NCBI RefSeq assembly: GCF_001428625.1
Contig: NZ_LMIE01000031.1
Location: 233,247-297,246, forward strand
Direction of reading: 5' to 3'
DNA length: 64,000 nucleotides
Source of the DNA: Hydrogenophaga sp. Root209
GTDB taxonomy: Bacteria > Pseudomonadota > Gammaproteobacteria > Burkholderiales > Burkholderiaceae_C
The number at the start of each line of letters is the position of its first letter. Position 1 is the stretch's first letter. Both the position numbers and the translations under genes were made by a program. The notes under the pieces were generated by a model. That model made no database searches, was not told the origin of the DNA, and saw only the letters and a list, made by a program, of their open reading frames with translations. Of this stretch, positions 1 through 10,300 are shown piece after piece.

Positions 1-135
<135 letters not shown>

Positions 136-136
<1 letters not shown>

Positions 137-567
137 TGTCCAGTTTCCGCCGCCCACACCGCGGTTTCACGTTGATCGAACTGATGATCGCGGTGGCCGT
201 AGTGGCGTTGCTCGCGGCGGTGGCTTTGCCCAGCTACAACGAGTTTGTGATGCGAAGCCACCGCGCCAATGCACGCGCGGCGCTTTTGCAGGCTGCGCAG
301 TGGATGGAGCGCACCGCCACGGCCCAGGGCACCTACCCGCTCACAGCCGCCATTCCCCCCGGTGTGCTGTTTGTCGAGGGTGGGCGTTACAACATCAACG
401 CGGTTTCCAACGATGGTCTGGCCTACACCTTGACGGCGATTCCCGGCGCGCCCCAGTCAACCGACCGATGTGCTTCCTTCCAGATAAATCAGGCGGGCAC
501 CCGAGCGCAGGTTGCCACGGGCGACGTGCCGAATCCGCTGGGGCCGATGGAGTGCTGGAACCGGTAA
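136..567 (+). CDS. pilE: Type IV pilin (PilE-like)
   Basis: This 143-residue type IV pilin subunit or minor pilin is inserted in the inner membrane and assembled into the pilus. The N-terminus has a short basic leader, then the prepilin peptidase site RG|FTLIELMI: cleavage after Gly10, methylatable Phe11 and Glu at +5 (residue 15). The hydrophobic N-terminal helix spans about residues 11-35. Two cysteines (112 and 140) would close the C-terminal disulfide loop typical of pilins. The start overlaps the stop of the preceding Ser-Gly-tailed frame. PilE versus another minor pilin cannot be decided from sequence alone. Confidence 0.85.
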
Positions 568-636
568 TCCGGGCGCGCGCAGCCAAGACCAGCCCCTGAA
601 CACCGGCGGGCTCGCAAACCCTGCGAAAATAGCCGG

Positions 637-1281
637 ATGTTTACCGGCATCATCACCGGCGTGGGGCGCATCGCCGCCCTCCACGACCTGGGCAGCTCTT
701 TGGACCATGGCAAGCGACTCACGATCGAGGCACCCTCCGGGTATCTCGACGACGTCGGCTTGGGCGACAGCATTGCGCTCAACGGCGCTTGCATGACCGT
801 GACCTCGCTGGATCTGCCCCGGCACCACTTCACCATCGACATCTCGGCCGAGTCGCTTGCCCGCACGGCGGGGCTGGCGCAGACCGGCGGCCGCATCAAT
901 CTGGAGAAAGCCCTGCGCGCCCACGACAGGCTGGGCGGGCACATCGTCTCTGGCCATGTGGACGGTGTCGGGCATGTGACCCGCTTTGCGCAGGTGGGCG
1001 AGAGCTGGGAGCTGCGCGTGATCGCACCGCTGAGCCTCGGCAAATACCTGGCCTACAAGGGCTCCATCACCGTCAACGGCGTCAGCCTGACCGTCAATTC
1101 GATCCAGGACCGTGCCGACGGCTGTGAATTCAGCATCAACCTCATTCCCCACACGGTGCAAAACACCTCGCTGGGCCTGTTGACCGATGGAAGTCCGGTC
1201 AATCTGGAAATCGACACCGTCGCACGCTATGTGGAGCGCATGCTCAGCGCCGGTCAAATCAACCTCAAGGAAATCGCATGA
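637..1281 (+). CDS. ribE: Riboflavin synthase alpha subunit
   Basis: Riboflavin synthase converts two molecules of 6,7-dimethyl-8-ribityllumazine to riboflavin plus the pyrimidinedione. The 214-residue protein starts with the family signature MFTGI and has the two tandem lumazine-binding barrels; the second begins near residue 98 with [11 protein letters not shown]. Length is normal for the family. It is first in a tight plus-strand riboflavin group: its last four bases (ATGA) overlap the start of ribBA. No FMN riboswitch is recognisable in the 69 bases before it. Confidence 0.96.
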   Translation: MFTGIITGVGRIAALHDLGSSLDHGKRLTIEAPSGYLDDVGLGDSIALNGACMTVTSLDLPRHHFTIDISAESLARTAGLAQTGGRINLEKALRAHDRLGGHIVSGHVDGVGHVTRFAQVGESWELRVIAPLSLGKYLAYKGSITVNGVSLTVNSIQDRADGCEFSINLIPHTVQNTSLGLLTDGSPVNLEIDTVARYVERMLSAGQINLKEIA

Positions 1282-2408
1282 ACGCGCCTGAAACCCTGGC
1301 CCCGGTGGCCATCTCGCCCGTGGAAGACATCGTGGCCGACATGCGCGCCGGACGCATGGTGATCCTGGTGGACGAGGAAGACCGTGAAAACGAAGGCGAC
1401 CTCGTGCTCGCCGCCGACCATGTGACGCCAGAAGCCATCAACTTCATGGCCCGCTTCGGCCGTGGCCTGATCTGCCTCACGCTCACCAAAGAGCGCTGCG
1501 AACGCCTGCAACTGCCACCCATGGTGCCGCGCAACGGGACCAAGATGGGCACGGCCTTCACCATCTCCATCGAAGCCGCAGAAGGCGTGACCACCGGCAT
1601 TTCAGCCGCCGACCGCTCGCGCACCGTGCAGGTGGCGGTGGCGCCCAACGCCGTTGCCACCGACCTGGTGCAGCCCGGTCACATCTTCCCGTTGCAGGCG
1701 GTCGAGGGTGGTGTGCTCATGCGCGCAGGCCACACCGAGGCCGGTTGCGACCTGGCCGCCATGGCCGGTTGCAGCCCCAGTGCCGTGATCTGCGAGATCA
1801 TGAAGGACGACGGCACCATGGCCCGCCTGCCCGACCTCCAGGTGTTCGCTGCCGAGCACGGCCTGAGGATCGGCACCATCGCCGACCTGATCGAACACCG
1901 CAGCCGCACCGAATGCCTGGTGAAAAAACTGGGCGCCCGCAGCTTGAACACCGCGTTCGGCGAGTTCCAGGTGCACGCCTTCAGCGACGAGCCCAGCGGT
2001 GCGCTGCACTTGGCACTCGTCAAAGGTGAATGGGGCCCGGACCAATCGGTGGCCGTGCGGGTGCATGAGCCGCTGTCGGTGCTCGACGCGCTGGAGGTCG
2101 GTCGCTCCATGCATTCCTGGAGCCTGGAGGCCAGCCTGCGCTACATCAGCGAAGCGGGCGCCGGTGTGGCCGTGCTGCTCAACTGCGGCGAGACCGCGGC
2201 GCAGTTGCTGGCCCAGTTTGAAGGCACCGCCCGATCGGCCCAGGCACCCGAGCGCGGCCGCATGGACCTGCGCACCTACGGCGTGGGCGCGCAGATCCTG
2301 CGTGATTGCGGCGTGCACAAGATGCAGCTCATGGGCAACCCGCGCCGCATGCCCAGCATGACCGGCTACGGTCTTGAAATCACCGGTTACCTCAGCCGCA
2401 ACGGCTGA
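1278..2408 (+). CDS. ribBA: 3,4-dihydroxy-2-butanone-4-phosphate synthase with degenerate GTP cyclohydrolase II domain (RibBX type)
   Basis: The N-terminal domain (about residues 14-206) is a complete DHBP synthase. It has the acidic [10 protein letters not shown] segment at 32-41, the [11 protein letters not shown] strand near 90-100 and [11 protein letters not shown] at 149-159, and makes the four-carbon precursor from ribulose 5-phosphate. The C-terminal domain (about 207-376) has the GTP cyclohydrolase II fold and keeps [12 protein letters not shown] (330-341). It lacks the three zinc cysteines: residues 261-290 read RVHEPLSV...[12 protein letters not shown], with no cysteine. It therefore probably cannot open GTP, and a separate RibA should exist elsewhere. 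It overlaps ribE by four bases. Confidence 0.93.
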   Translation: MNAPETLAPVAISPVEDIVADMRAGRMVILVDEEDRENEGDLVLAADHVTPEAINFMARFGRGLICLTLTKERCERLQLPPMVPRNGTKMGTAFTISIEAAEGVTTGISAADRSRTVQVAVAPNAVATDLVQPGHIFPLQAVEGGVLMRAGHTEAGCDLAAMAGCSPSAVICEIMKDDGTMARLPDLQVFAAEHGLRIGTIADLIEHRSRTECLVKKLGARSLNTAFGEFQVHAFSDEPSGALHLALVKGEWGPDQSVAVRVHEPLSVLDALEVGRSMHSWSLEASLRYISEAGAGVAVLLNCGETAAQLLAQFEGTARSAQAPERGRMDLRTYGVGAQILRDCGVHKMQLMGNPRRMPSMTGYGLEITGYLSRNG

Positions 2409-2444
2409 ATCCATTCACATCCTCAATCAGAAACGGAGCCGCAC

Positions 2445-2909
2445 ATGTTCGGCGCAGACAAAGGCACGGCCCACTTGCTCGACGGCAAGAAGCTCAGCAT
2501 CGGGATCGTTCAGGCCCGCTTCAACGAACCCATCACCGACGCGCTGTACAACGCCTGTCTGGCAGAACTGCTGACACTGGGCGTGCAGGACAAGAACATC
2601 GCCCATGTGAAAGTGCCAGGTGCACTCGAGGTGCCCGTGGCCTTGCAGGCCATGGCCGAGCGCGACGATTTCGACGCGCTCATCGCCCTGGGCTGCATCA
2701 TCCGCGGCGAAACCTACCACTTCGAACTGGTGGCCAACGAGTCGGGGGCTGGCGTTACGCGCCTGGCCCTGGACTACCAGATCCCCATCGCCAACGCCAT
2801 CCTGACCACCGAAACGCTCGAGCAGGCGATTGCCCGCAAGACCGACAAGGGACGCGATGCGGCCCGCGTGGCGGTGGAAATGGCCCACCTGCTGCAAGAA
2901 ATAGGCTGA
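2445..2909 (+). CDS. ribH: 6,7-dimethyl-8-ribityllumazine synthase
   Basis: Lumazine synthase condenses the ribBA product with the ribitylaminopyrimidine to give the substrate of ribE. At 154 residues it has normal length and shows the family motifs: FNEPITDAL near the N-terminus, [12 protein letters not shown], and [12 protein letters not shown] in the active-site region. It lies 36 bases after ribBA and two bases before nusB, in the order ribE-ribBA-ribH-nusB common in proteobacteria. Confidence 0.97.
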   Translation: MFGADKGTAHLLDGKKLSIGIVQARFNEPITDALYNACLAELLTLGVQDKNIAHVKVPGALEVPVALQAMAERDDFDALIALGCIIRGETYHFELVANESGAGVTRLALDYQIPIANAILTTETLEQAIARKTDKGRDAARVAVEMAHLLQEIG

Positions 2910-2911
2910 AC

Positions 2912-3442
2912 ATGTCCACAGAACTCCCCACCTCCGAGGGCGAAAAAGCCAAAAGTGGTCTCATCGGTCGCAAGGCCGCCGACAAGTCGGCCCGCACCCG
3001 CGCCCGCGAATTCGCCCTGCAGGCGATTTATCAACACCTGGTGGGTCGCAACGCCGCCAGCGACATCGACGTCTTCACACGCGACTTGGCGGGTTTCCAC
3101 AAGTGCGACAGCGTGCACTTCGACGCTTTGCTGCACGGCTGCATTGAACAGGCGGACGCGCTGGACGCGCTGATCAAGCCGTTGCTTGATCGCCCGTTGG
3201 TCGAGCTCTCGCCGATCGAGCGTGGCGTGCTGTGGATCGGCGCGTATGAATTCCAGCACTGCCTGGACGTGCCCTGGCGTGTGGTGCTCAACGAATGCAT
3301 CGAACTGGCCAAGTCGTTCGGTGGCACCGACGGCCACAAGTACGTCAACGGTGTGTTGCACCAGTTGGCCGCACAGCTGCGCGAGGCCGAAGTGGCCGCT
3401 GCGCCATCAAAACCTGGCCCGCGCAAGAACACCGCACCGTGA
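2912..3442 (+). CDS. nusB: Transcription antitermination factor NusB
   Basis: NusB is an RNA-binding antitermination factor that acts with NusE (S10) on boxA, especially in rRNA operons. The 176-residue protein carries an N-terminal extension of about 25 residues relative to E. coli NusB, then [13 protein letters not shown] and the conserved C-terminal helix region [23 protein letters not shown]. It follows ribH by two bases. Its stop codon overlaps the GTG start proposed for the aminotransferase. Confidence 0.95.
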   Translation: MSTELPTSEGEKAKSGLIGRKAADKSARTRAREFALQAIYQHLVGRNAASDIDVFTRDLAGFHKCDSVHFDALLHGCIEQADALDALIKPLLDRPLVELSPIERGVLWIGAYEFQHCLDVPWRVVLNECIELAKSFGGTDGHKYVNGVLHQLAAQLREAEVAAAPSKPGPRKNTAP

Positions 3443-4659
3443 GGATTGCGCAGCGCGCTCAGCGCGTCGAACCCTTCTACGTGATGGAGCTGGCCAAGGC
3501 GGCATCTCTCCTGGCGGCGAACGCGCAGCCGGGTGACCGCTCGATGATTTACCTGAACATCGGCGAGCCCGATTTCACCGCGCCGCCGCTGGTCAACGCC
3601 GCAGCCGAACGCGCGATCCGCGACGGACGCAGCCAGTACACCCAGGCCCTCGGTCTGCCCGCCTTGCGCGAAGCCATCAGCGGCTGGTATGCCTCGCGGT
3701 TCGACCTCGCGATCGATTCAAGCCGCATCGTGGTCACCGCGGGGGCTTCCGCCGCCCTGCAACTGGCGTGTCTGGCGCTCATCGAGGCCGGTGACGAAGT
3801 GCTGATGCCCGACCCGAGCTACCCCTGCAACCGGCAGTTTGTGCAGGCAGCCGAGGGCCGCGCGGTGATGATCCCGAGCGGCCCTGAGCAGCGCTTTCAG
3901 CTCAGCGCGGCGCAGGTGGAGGCGCACTGGAACCGGGCCACGCGCGGCGTGTTGCTGGCCTCGCCGTCCAATCCCACCGGCACCTCCATTGCCCGCGACG
4001 AGCTGGAGCGCATCGCCCGCTTCGTGCGCACCCAGGGCGGCGTGTCGATGGTCGACGAGATCTACCTGGGCCTGAGCTACGAGGACGATTTCGGCCACAG
4101 CGCGCTGGGCCTGCCAGACGGTCTGGGCGATGAGGTCATCAGCATCAACAGCTTCTCCAAGTACTTCAACATGACCGGCTGGCGCCTGGGCTGGCTGGTG
4201 CTGCCGCCCGCGCTGGTGCCGGTGGTGGAGCGGTTGGCACAGAACCTGTTCATTTGCGCCAGCACCATTGCACAACATGCGGCGCTCGCCTGCTTCGAGC
4301 CCGAGAGCCTGTCCGAGTACGAGCGCAGGCGCAGCGAGTTCAAGGCGCGTCGCGACTTTTTCATTCCCGAACTCAACCGCCTGGGCCTGCGCGTGCCGGT
4401 GATGCCTGACGGTGCTTTCTACGCCTGGGCAGACGTGACCGGTCTGTGCGCGCGGTGGGGCATCCCGCCGCAAGGCGCACGACCCGACGAAGGCGGCAGT
4501 TGGGCGCTGGCCTTCGAGCTCATGAACCGTTGCCAGTTGGCCACCACACCGGGGCGCGATTTCGGTAGCGCCGACCCCGGCCGCTACCTGCGCTTCTCCA
4601 CCGCCAATTCGATGGCCCAGCTTCAGGAAGCTGTGTCTCGCCTGGAGCAAGCGCTGTGA
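3439..4659 (+). CDS. Class I/II pyridoxal-phosphate-dependent aminotransferase
   Basis: This fold-type I aminotransferase has about 406 residues. The GTG at 3439 is preferred as start because it overlaps the nusB stop (GTGA) and restores the family-type N-terminus [21 protein letters not shown]; an internal ATG at 3484 would truncate it. The PLP lysine is K241 in [23 protein letters not shown] and [10 protein letters not shown] are the cofactor-contact motifs, and RFSTA lies near the C-terminus. The amino donor and acceptor cannot be told from sequence. It is sandwiched with four-base overlaps between nusB and ybgC, so it belongs to the same transcription unit. Confidence 0.88.
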   Translation: MRIAQRAQRVEPFYVMELAKAASLLAANAQPGDRSMIYLNIGEPDFTAPPLVNAAAERAIRDGRSQYTQALGLPALREAISGWYASRFDLAIDSSRIVVTAGASAALQLACLALIEAGDEVLMPDPSYPCNRQFVQAAEGRAVMIPSGPEQRFQLSAAQVEAHWNRATRGVLLASPSNPTGTSIARDELERIARFVRTQGGVSMVDEIYLGLSYEDDFGHSALGLPDGLGDEVISINSFSKYFNMTGWRLGWLVLPPALVPVVERLAQNLFICASTIAQHAALACFEPESLSEYERRRSEFKARRDFFIPELNRLGLRVPVMPDGAFYAWADVTGLCARWGIPPQGARPDEGGSWALAFELMNRCQLATTPGRDFGSADPGRYLRFSTANSMAQLQEAVSRLEQAL

Positions 4660-5114
4660 GTCTGCCCGCGCTGCAATCAAATCCGTTCACCTGGCCGGTG
4701 CGCGTCTACTGGGAAGACACCGACGCGGGCGGCATCGTGTTCTACGCCAACTACCTCAAGTTCTTCGAGCGTGCCCGCACCGAGTGGCTGCGCGCATTGG
4801 GCATCGAGCAGCAACGCATGCGCGAGCAGGTCGGTGGCATGTTCGTCGTCACCCAGACCCAGTTGCAATACCACCGCCCGGCCCGGCTCGATGATTTGCT
4901 TCTGGTTACAGCACGGGTGGTGGATACGGGCCGTGCGTCCATGACAATTGAGCAGCGTGCGCTCCTGAAACCGCAGCAGAGCGATGCGGGCAGCGATGCA
5001 CAAGCTGAATTGCTGTGCAGCGGCACCATCCGCATCGGTTGGGTCGACGACCGCAACCTGCGCCCGCAACGCATACCACCCGCCGTACTCGCCGCGCTCA
5101 AACTGCCGCCTTGA
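4656..5114 (+). CDS. ybgC: Tol-Pal-associated acyl-CoA thioesterase YbgC
   Basis: This 152-residue hotdog-fold thioesterase is the usual first gene of tol-pal operons. The catalytic segment DTDAGGIVFYANYLKFFERA includes the acidic residue and Tyr of the 4HBT/YbgC family. The GTG start at 4656 overlaps the preceding stop by four bases. It leads directly into tolQ after a 53-base gap. It is thought to act on acyl-CoA or acyl-ACP at the inner membrane in contact with phospholipid enzymes, though its role in Tol function is unsettled. Confidence 0.92.
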   Translation: MSLPALQSNPFTWPVRVYWEDTDAGGIVFYANYLKFFERARTEWLRALGIEQQRMREQVGGMFVVTQTQLQYHRPARLDDLLLVTARVVDTGRASMTIEQRALLKPQQSDAGSDAQAELLCSGTIRIGWVDDRNLRPQRIPPAVLAALKLPP

Positions 5115-5167
5115 GCGTCCTGTCCGGACCACGAAACTTCTTCACGACCTGCCTTCTCTGAACACGC

Positions 5168-5866
5168 ATGAACCAAGATCTCTCCATTGTTCAATTGATG
5201 CTCAACGCCAGCTGGGTGGTGCAAGCCGTTGTGGTGCTCCTCATGGTCGTCTCCGTGGTGAGCTGGGCCGCCATCTTCCGCAAGGTGTTCTCGCTCAAGC
5301 GCGTGCGCGCGCACAACGAAGACTTTGAGCGCGAGTTCTGGTCGGGCACCAACCTCAACGACCTGTATGCCGCAGCGGCCCAGAGTGCCAAGCATGGCGG
5401 CCCGATGGAACGCATCTTCGCCAGCGGCATGCGGGAATACCAGAAACTGCGCGAGCGTCGCATCACCGACAACGGCGCCCTGCTCGACGGTGCGCGCCGC
5501 GCCATGCGGGCGAGCTTCCAGCGCGAACTCGACGTGCTGGAGACCAACCTCTCGTTCCTGGCTTCGGTCGGCTCGGTTTCACCGTATGTGGGCCTGTTCG
5601 GCACGGTGTGGGGCATCATGCACGCCTTCACCGGCTTGGCCGCCCTGGCGCAAGTGACACTGGCCACCGTGGCACCCGGCATCGCCGAAGCCCTGGTGGC
5701 CACCGCCATCGGCCTGTTTGCCGCCATTCCGGCGGTCGTGTTCTACAACCGCTTCGCGCACGACATCGACCGTGTGGCCAACGCCATGGAGACCTTCATG
5801 GAAGAGTTCTCCAACATCTTGCAGCGCAATCTCGGCGCTCAGACTCAAACACCTTCAGGTCACTGA
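5168..5866 (+). CDS. tolQ: Tol-Pal system protein TolQ
   Basis: TolQ is an inner-membrane proton-channel subunit of the MotA/TolQ/ExbB family that energises TolA together with TolR. The 232-residue protein has one transmembrane helix near residues 14-36, a cytoplasmic loop, and two more helices in roughly 130-200. The segment SVGSVSPYVGLFGTVWGIMHAF is the family signature in the second helix. It is followed after two bases by tolR. Confidence 0.95.
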   Translation: MNQDLSIVQLMLNASWVVQAVVVLLMVVSVVSWAAIFRKVFSLKRVRAHNEDFEREFWSGTNLNDLYAAAAQSAKHGGPMERIFASGMREYQKLRERRITDNGALLDGARRAMRASFQRELDVLETNLSFLASVGSVSPYVGLFGTVWGIMHAFTGLAALAQVTLATVAPGIAEALVATAIGLFAAIPAVVFYNRFAHDIDRVANAMETFMEEFSNILQRNLGAQTQTPSGH

Positions 5867-5868
5867 CC

Positions 5869-6312
5869 ATGCCCGCCGTCTCATCACGCGGCCGAGGCCG
5901 CCGCACCATCAACGAGATCAACATGGTCCCGTTCATCGACGTGATGCTGGTGCTGCTGATCATTTTCATGGTCACCGCCCCGCTCATCACACCGAGCCAG
6001 ATCGCGCTGCCCAGCGTGGGCCAGGCCGGGCGCCAGCCCGACCGTTTCGTGGCGGTGATGATCGACAAGGACGAACAACTCAAAGTGCGTGAAGGCTCGG
6101 CCAGCACCGAGTCACAGCCAGTGCCCATGGGGCAGTTGGTGGCGCGCGTGAAGCAGTTGCAGGCCAGCAAAGGCGCCGCACCCGAGGGCGGTGTGCCAGT
6201 GGTCATCAGCGCCGACAAGAACGTGAAGTACGAAGCGGTCGTGCGCGTGATGAGCGCACTGCAGGAAGCGGGCATCGCCCGCGTCGGCCTGTCCGTGCAA
6301 ACCACCCGCTGA
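5869..6312 (+). CDS. tolR: Tol-Pal system protein TolR
   Basis: TolR is the ExbD/TolR-family partner of TolQ, with a single membrane span and a periplasmic domain. The 147-residue protein starts at the ATG two bases after the tolQ stop. Near residue 20 it has the hallmark NMVPFIDVMLVLLIIFMVTAP, in which the Asp is the proton-conducting residue. The C-terminal part (VVISADKNVKYEAVVRVMSAL) is the periplasmic TolR domain. Confidence 0.95.
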   Translation: MPAVSSRGRGRRTINEINMVPFIDVMLVLLIIFMVTAPLITPSQIALPSVGQAGRQPDRFVAVMIDKDEQLKVREGSASTESQPVPMGQLVARVKQLQASKGAAPEGGVPVVISADKNVKYEAVVRVMSALQEAGIARVGLSVQTTR

Positions 6313-6320
6313 TCAACGCC

Positions 6321-7211
6321 ATGCAGTCCACCGCCGACCACCTCGACCTCGCACCGCCCAACACCGGCCGCTGGCTCGGCCCGGTGGGCATGGCACTGAT
6401 CGCGCACGGCCTGCTCGTGATCGCGCTCACCTGGGGCGTGTCGTGGCAGAACGATGCCGAGCCGGTGACGTTCGAGGCAGAGCTCTGGTCGCGCCTGCCG
6501 CAGCAGGCCGCTCCGCGTGCGGTGGAACCTCCGCCACCGCCACCGGCACCGCCCCCACCTGCGCCGCCCAAGCCCACCCCGGTGCCAGCACCCGCCCCGC
6601 CGCCGCCCTCGCCCAACCAGGCCGAGATCGCCACCGCGCAAGCGAAGAAGAAGGCTGAGGCCGAAAAGAAGGCGCGCGAGGAAGAAACCAAAAAGCTCGC
6701 GGCTGCCAAGGCCGCCGAGAAGGCTGCAGCAGAGAAAAAGGCCGCGGCAGAAGAAGCCGCCGACGAGAAAGAGCGCCAGCAGAAACTGGCCGCCCAGAAA
6801 CGCGAGCAGGAGCGCAAGGCCGCGGCCGCCGATGAGAAGCGCCGCGATCAACTGCGCGACGAACAGATCACCCGCATGATGGGCCAGGCCGGCGCCAGCG
6901 GCGGACCGCAGAGCACCGGCACGGCACAGCAGTCCAGCGGCCCCACGCCAGGCTACGGCGCCAAGGTGGCTGCGCGCATCAAACCCAACGTGGTGTTCAC
7001 CGACGTGGCCCCGGGCAACCCACGCGCAGAGGTCGAGGTGCGCACCGCGCCCGACGGCACCATCACCTCGCGCAAGCTCAGCAAGAGCAGCGGCAACGCT
7101 GCCTGGGACGAAGCCGTGTTGCGCGCCATCGACCGCACCAGCAGCCTGCCGCGCGATACCGACGGGCGCGTGCCGCCGTCACTCGTGATTGGTTTGCGTC
7201 CGCTGGACTGA
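6321..7211 (+). CDS. tolA: Cell envelope protein TolA
   Basis: TolA transmits the energy of TolQR to the outer-membrane Pal complex. The 296-residue protein has an N-terminal membrane anchor (about residues 22-45) and a proline-rich stretch (about 72-96). A long Ala/Lys/Glu coiled coil follows (about 98-185), then a C-terminal TonB-like domain (about 210-296). It closes the run. tolB and pal, usually next, are absent because the following genes are on the other strand. Confidence 0.93.
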   Translation: MQSTADHLDLAPPNTGRWLGPVGMALIAHGLLVIALTWGVSWQNDAEPVTFEAELWSRLPQQAAPRAVEPPPPPPAPPPPAPPKPTPVPAPAPPPPSPNQAEIATAQAKKKAEAEKKAREEETKKLAAAKAAEKAAAEKKAAAEEAADEKERQQKLAAQKREQERKAAAADEKRRDQLRDEQITRMMGQAGASGGPQSTGTAQQSSGPTPGYGAKVAARIKPNVVFTDVAPGNPRAEVEVRTAPDGTITSRKLSKSSGNAAWDEAVLRAIDRTSSLPRDTDGRVPPSLVIGLRPLD

Positions 7212-7285
7212 TCAAGCACCTCTCCGGCGCGCCATCCCCACACCAGAAATGCCGCGGAACTGGCTCCGCCAGGCCGCAGGCGTTG

Positions 7286-7323
7286 TCCCCCTTCAGGGGG
7301 AAGCCGCGCAGCGGCGCAGGGGG
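7286..7323. repeat. GC-rich intergenic hairpin repeat, copy 1
   Basis: Between tolA and dnaE the bases form nested inverted repeats: CCCCCTTCAGGGGG, then GCCGCGCAGCGGCG, then GGGGG. A clearly related block lies at 39902-39947 (CCCCCTTGGGGGGC...CGCGCAGCGGGGG). Two copies at unrelated loci identify a dispersed intergenic element rather than a local accident. Between these converging genes it could also act as a transcription stop. Confidence 0.7.
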
Positions 7324-7332
7324 TTCTCTCGA

Positions 7333-10300
7333 TCAATCAAACACGATTTCCGCCCGCTGCTCATGCGCCTGCGCCATCCAGCTGGCCAGCGCCGCATCGG
7401 TCGGGAAAAACAGCGCTCGGTCGTCCAGTTGCAGTTCGCACTGCGCGCCCTCGCGCAAGAGTTGCAGCCGCACCGGCAAGCCCCGCACCAGCTCGCCCTG
7501 CTCCGTCACTTCGCGTTTGGGCGGGAACTCTCGCACCAGCTGGGCCACGGCAGGTGCATGGCCGTTCACCGCCACCCGCAGGTACTTGCCGAAGCGGCAG
7601 CGCGCGGCAGCCAGGTCCCACACCTGCTGGATCTTCAGGCGCACACCACCCGAGAACCGGTCGGGCTGGGCCACGGCCTGCACGATGATGAGTTCATCGT
7701 CCTTGAGCAGATTGCGGTGGGCGTTGATGAGGTTCTCGTCGGCGCTGGTCTCGAACACGCCAGTCTTGTCGTCGAGCTTGAACAGCGCAAGCTTGCCGCG
7801 CTGGCCGTTGATCACGCGGAAGTCGGTCACGATGCCGGCCAGGATCTGTGGGTCGCGGCTTTCCATCACGTCACCCAGCGGCGTGCGCGCAAAGCGGCGC
7901 ACCTCGCGTTCAACTTCGTCGAACAGATGGCCCGAGAAGTAGAAACCGATCGCGGTTTTCTCCATCGTCAGGCGTTCCTTCACGCCCCAGGGCATGGTCG
8001 CCACCAGGTCGGGGTCCTGCGTGCTGGAGCCGTGGTCGCTGTCGCCGAAGATGTCGGCTTGCGCGGCGTTGGCGGCCGAAGCGGCTGCGAAGGCGAACGC
8101 GCGGTCCACCGAGGCAAGCAGCTCGGCGCGGTTGAGGTGCAGTGAATCAAAACCCCCTGCCTTGATCAGCGCTTCCACCGTGCGCTTGTTCAAGCGCGTG
8201 CGGTCCACGCGCACGCAGAAGTCGAACAAGCTCTTGAACGGCCCCGTCTCACGGCCACGGGGCCCTTCACCACGGCCTTCGCGCGCGGCCACGATGGCCT
8301 CGATCGCTTGCTGGCCCGTGCCCTTGATGGCGCCCAGACCGTAACGAATCGACTTGTTGGAGATCGGCTCGAAGCGGTGGAAGCCGCGGTTCACGTCGGG
8401 CGCTTCGAACGCCATGCCCATCTTGAGCGCGTCATCAACCAACACCTTGAGCTTGTCGGTGTCGTCCATTTCCACCGTCATGTTGGCGCAGAAGAACTCG
8501 GCCGTGTAGTGCACCTTGAGCCAGCCGGTGTGGTACGCGAGCAGCGAGTAGGCGGCGGCGTGCGACTTGTTGAAACCGTAGCCCGCGAACTTCTCCATCA
8601 GGTCGAAGATCTCGTCGGCCTTCTCCTGCGAGATGTTGTTCTTCGCTGCACCGGCTCGGAAGATCTCGCGGTGCTCGGCCATCTCCTCGGCCTTCTTCTT
8701 GCCCATCGCACGGCGCAACATGTCGGCGCCGCCGAGCGAATAGCCGCCCAGGATCTGCGCGGTCTGCATCACCTGCTCCTGGTAGACCATGATGCCGTAG
8801 GTCTCGGACAGCATCTCGGCCACCAGGGGGTGCGGATACTCGATGACTTCCTTGCCGTGCTTGCGGTTCACGAAGCTGGGGATCAGGTCCATCGGTCCCG
8901 GCCGGTACAGCGCGTTGAGCGCAATCAGATCTTCAAGGCGCGAGGGTTTGGCGTCTTTCAGCATGCCCTGCATGCCGCGGCTTTCAAACTGGAACACGGC
9001 CTCGGTCTGCCCGCGCGAGAACAGCGCGTAGACCTTCGCATCGGTCAGCGGCACATCCTCGAAGCGGAAGTTCTCCTGCCCCGGGTGGCGCTTGATGATG
9101 AGCTCGCGCGCGATCTCCAGAATGGTCAGCGTGGCCAGGCCCAGAAAGTCGAACTTCACCAGGCCAATGGCCTCCACGTCGTCCTTGTCGTACTGGCTCA
9201 CCGCCGAGTCGCTGCCGGGCTGCGCGTAGAGCGGGCAGAAGTCGGTGAGCTTGCCCGGCGCGATCAACACGCCACCGGCGTGCATGCCGATGTTGCGCGT
9301 CATGCCTTCGAGCTTCTGCGCGAGCTCGATCAAGGTCTTGACGTCGTCTTCCTTCTGGATGCGCTCAGCCAGCACCGGCTCCATCTCGATGGCGTAGTTG
9401 TTCTTGTCGCCCTCCTTCTTGGGGTTGGGCGGGTACTGCAGCGTGACCGACATGCCGGGCTTGTTCGGGATCAGCTTGGAGATGCCGTCGCAAAAGCCGT
9501 AGGAGAAATCGAGCACACGGCCCACGTCGCGAATCGCCGCGCGCGCGGCCAGCGTGCCGAAGGTGGCGATCTGGCTCACCGCGTCCTTGCCGTACTTGTC
9601 CTTGACGTAGTCGATCACGCGGTCGCGGTTGGTCTGGCAGAAGTCAATGTCGAAGTCGGGCATGGACACCCGTTCCGGGTTCAGGAAACGTTCGAACAGC
9701 AGCTTGTATTGCAGCGGGTCGAGGTCGGTGATCTTCAGCGCGTACGCCACCAGCGAGCCCGCGCCCGAGCCACGGCCCGGACCGACCGGGCAGCCGTTTT
9801 TCTTGGCCCAGTTGATGAAGTCGCCCACGATCAGGAAGTAGCCCGGGAACCCCATGTTCAGGATGGTGTTGATCTCGAACTCCAGGCGCTCCACGTAGCG
9901 CGGGCGCTCGGCTTCGCGCTTGGCCGGGTCGGGGTACAGGTGCACCAGGCGCTCCTCAAGCCCTTCAAACGACGACTGGCGGAAGAAGTCCGCCATCGGC
10001 ATGGGCACACCATCGATCAATGGCGTGGGGAAATTGGGCAGTTGCGGCTTGCCCAGCACCAGCGTGAGGTTGCAGCGCTTCGCGATCTCCAGCGTGTTGG
10101 CCAGCGCCGAGGGCACATCGGCGAACAACGCCTGCATCTGCGCCGCGCTCTTGAAGTACTGCTCGCGCGTGAAGCGGCGCACGCGCCGGTTGTTGCCGAG
10201 GATCTCGCCTTCGGCAATGCACACGCGCGCCTCGTGCGCCTCGTAGTCGTCGGGCTCGAGGAACTGCACCGGGTGCGTGGCCACCACCGGCAGGTGCAGG

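Noticed and set aside
568-636. Possible FMN riboswitch before ribE
   Set aside because: The 69-base gap is too short for the aptamer and shows none of its conserved blocks.
3295-3438. Upstream extension of the aminotransferase frame to an ATG inside nusB
   Set aside because: The added residues are an out-of-frame reading of nusB; the GTG at 3439 gives the family N-terminus and the usual stop-start overlap.
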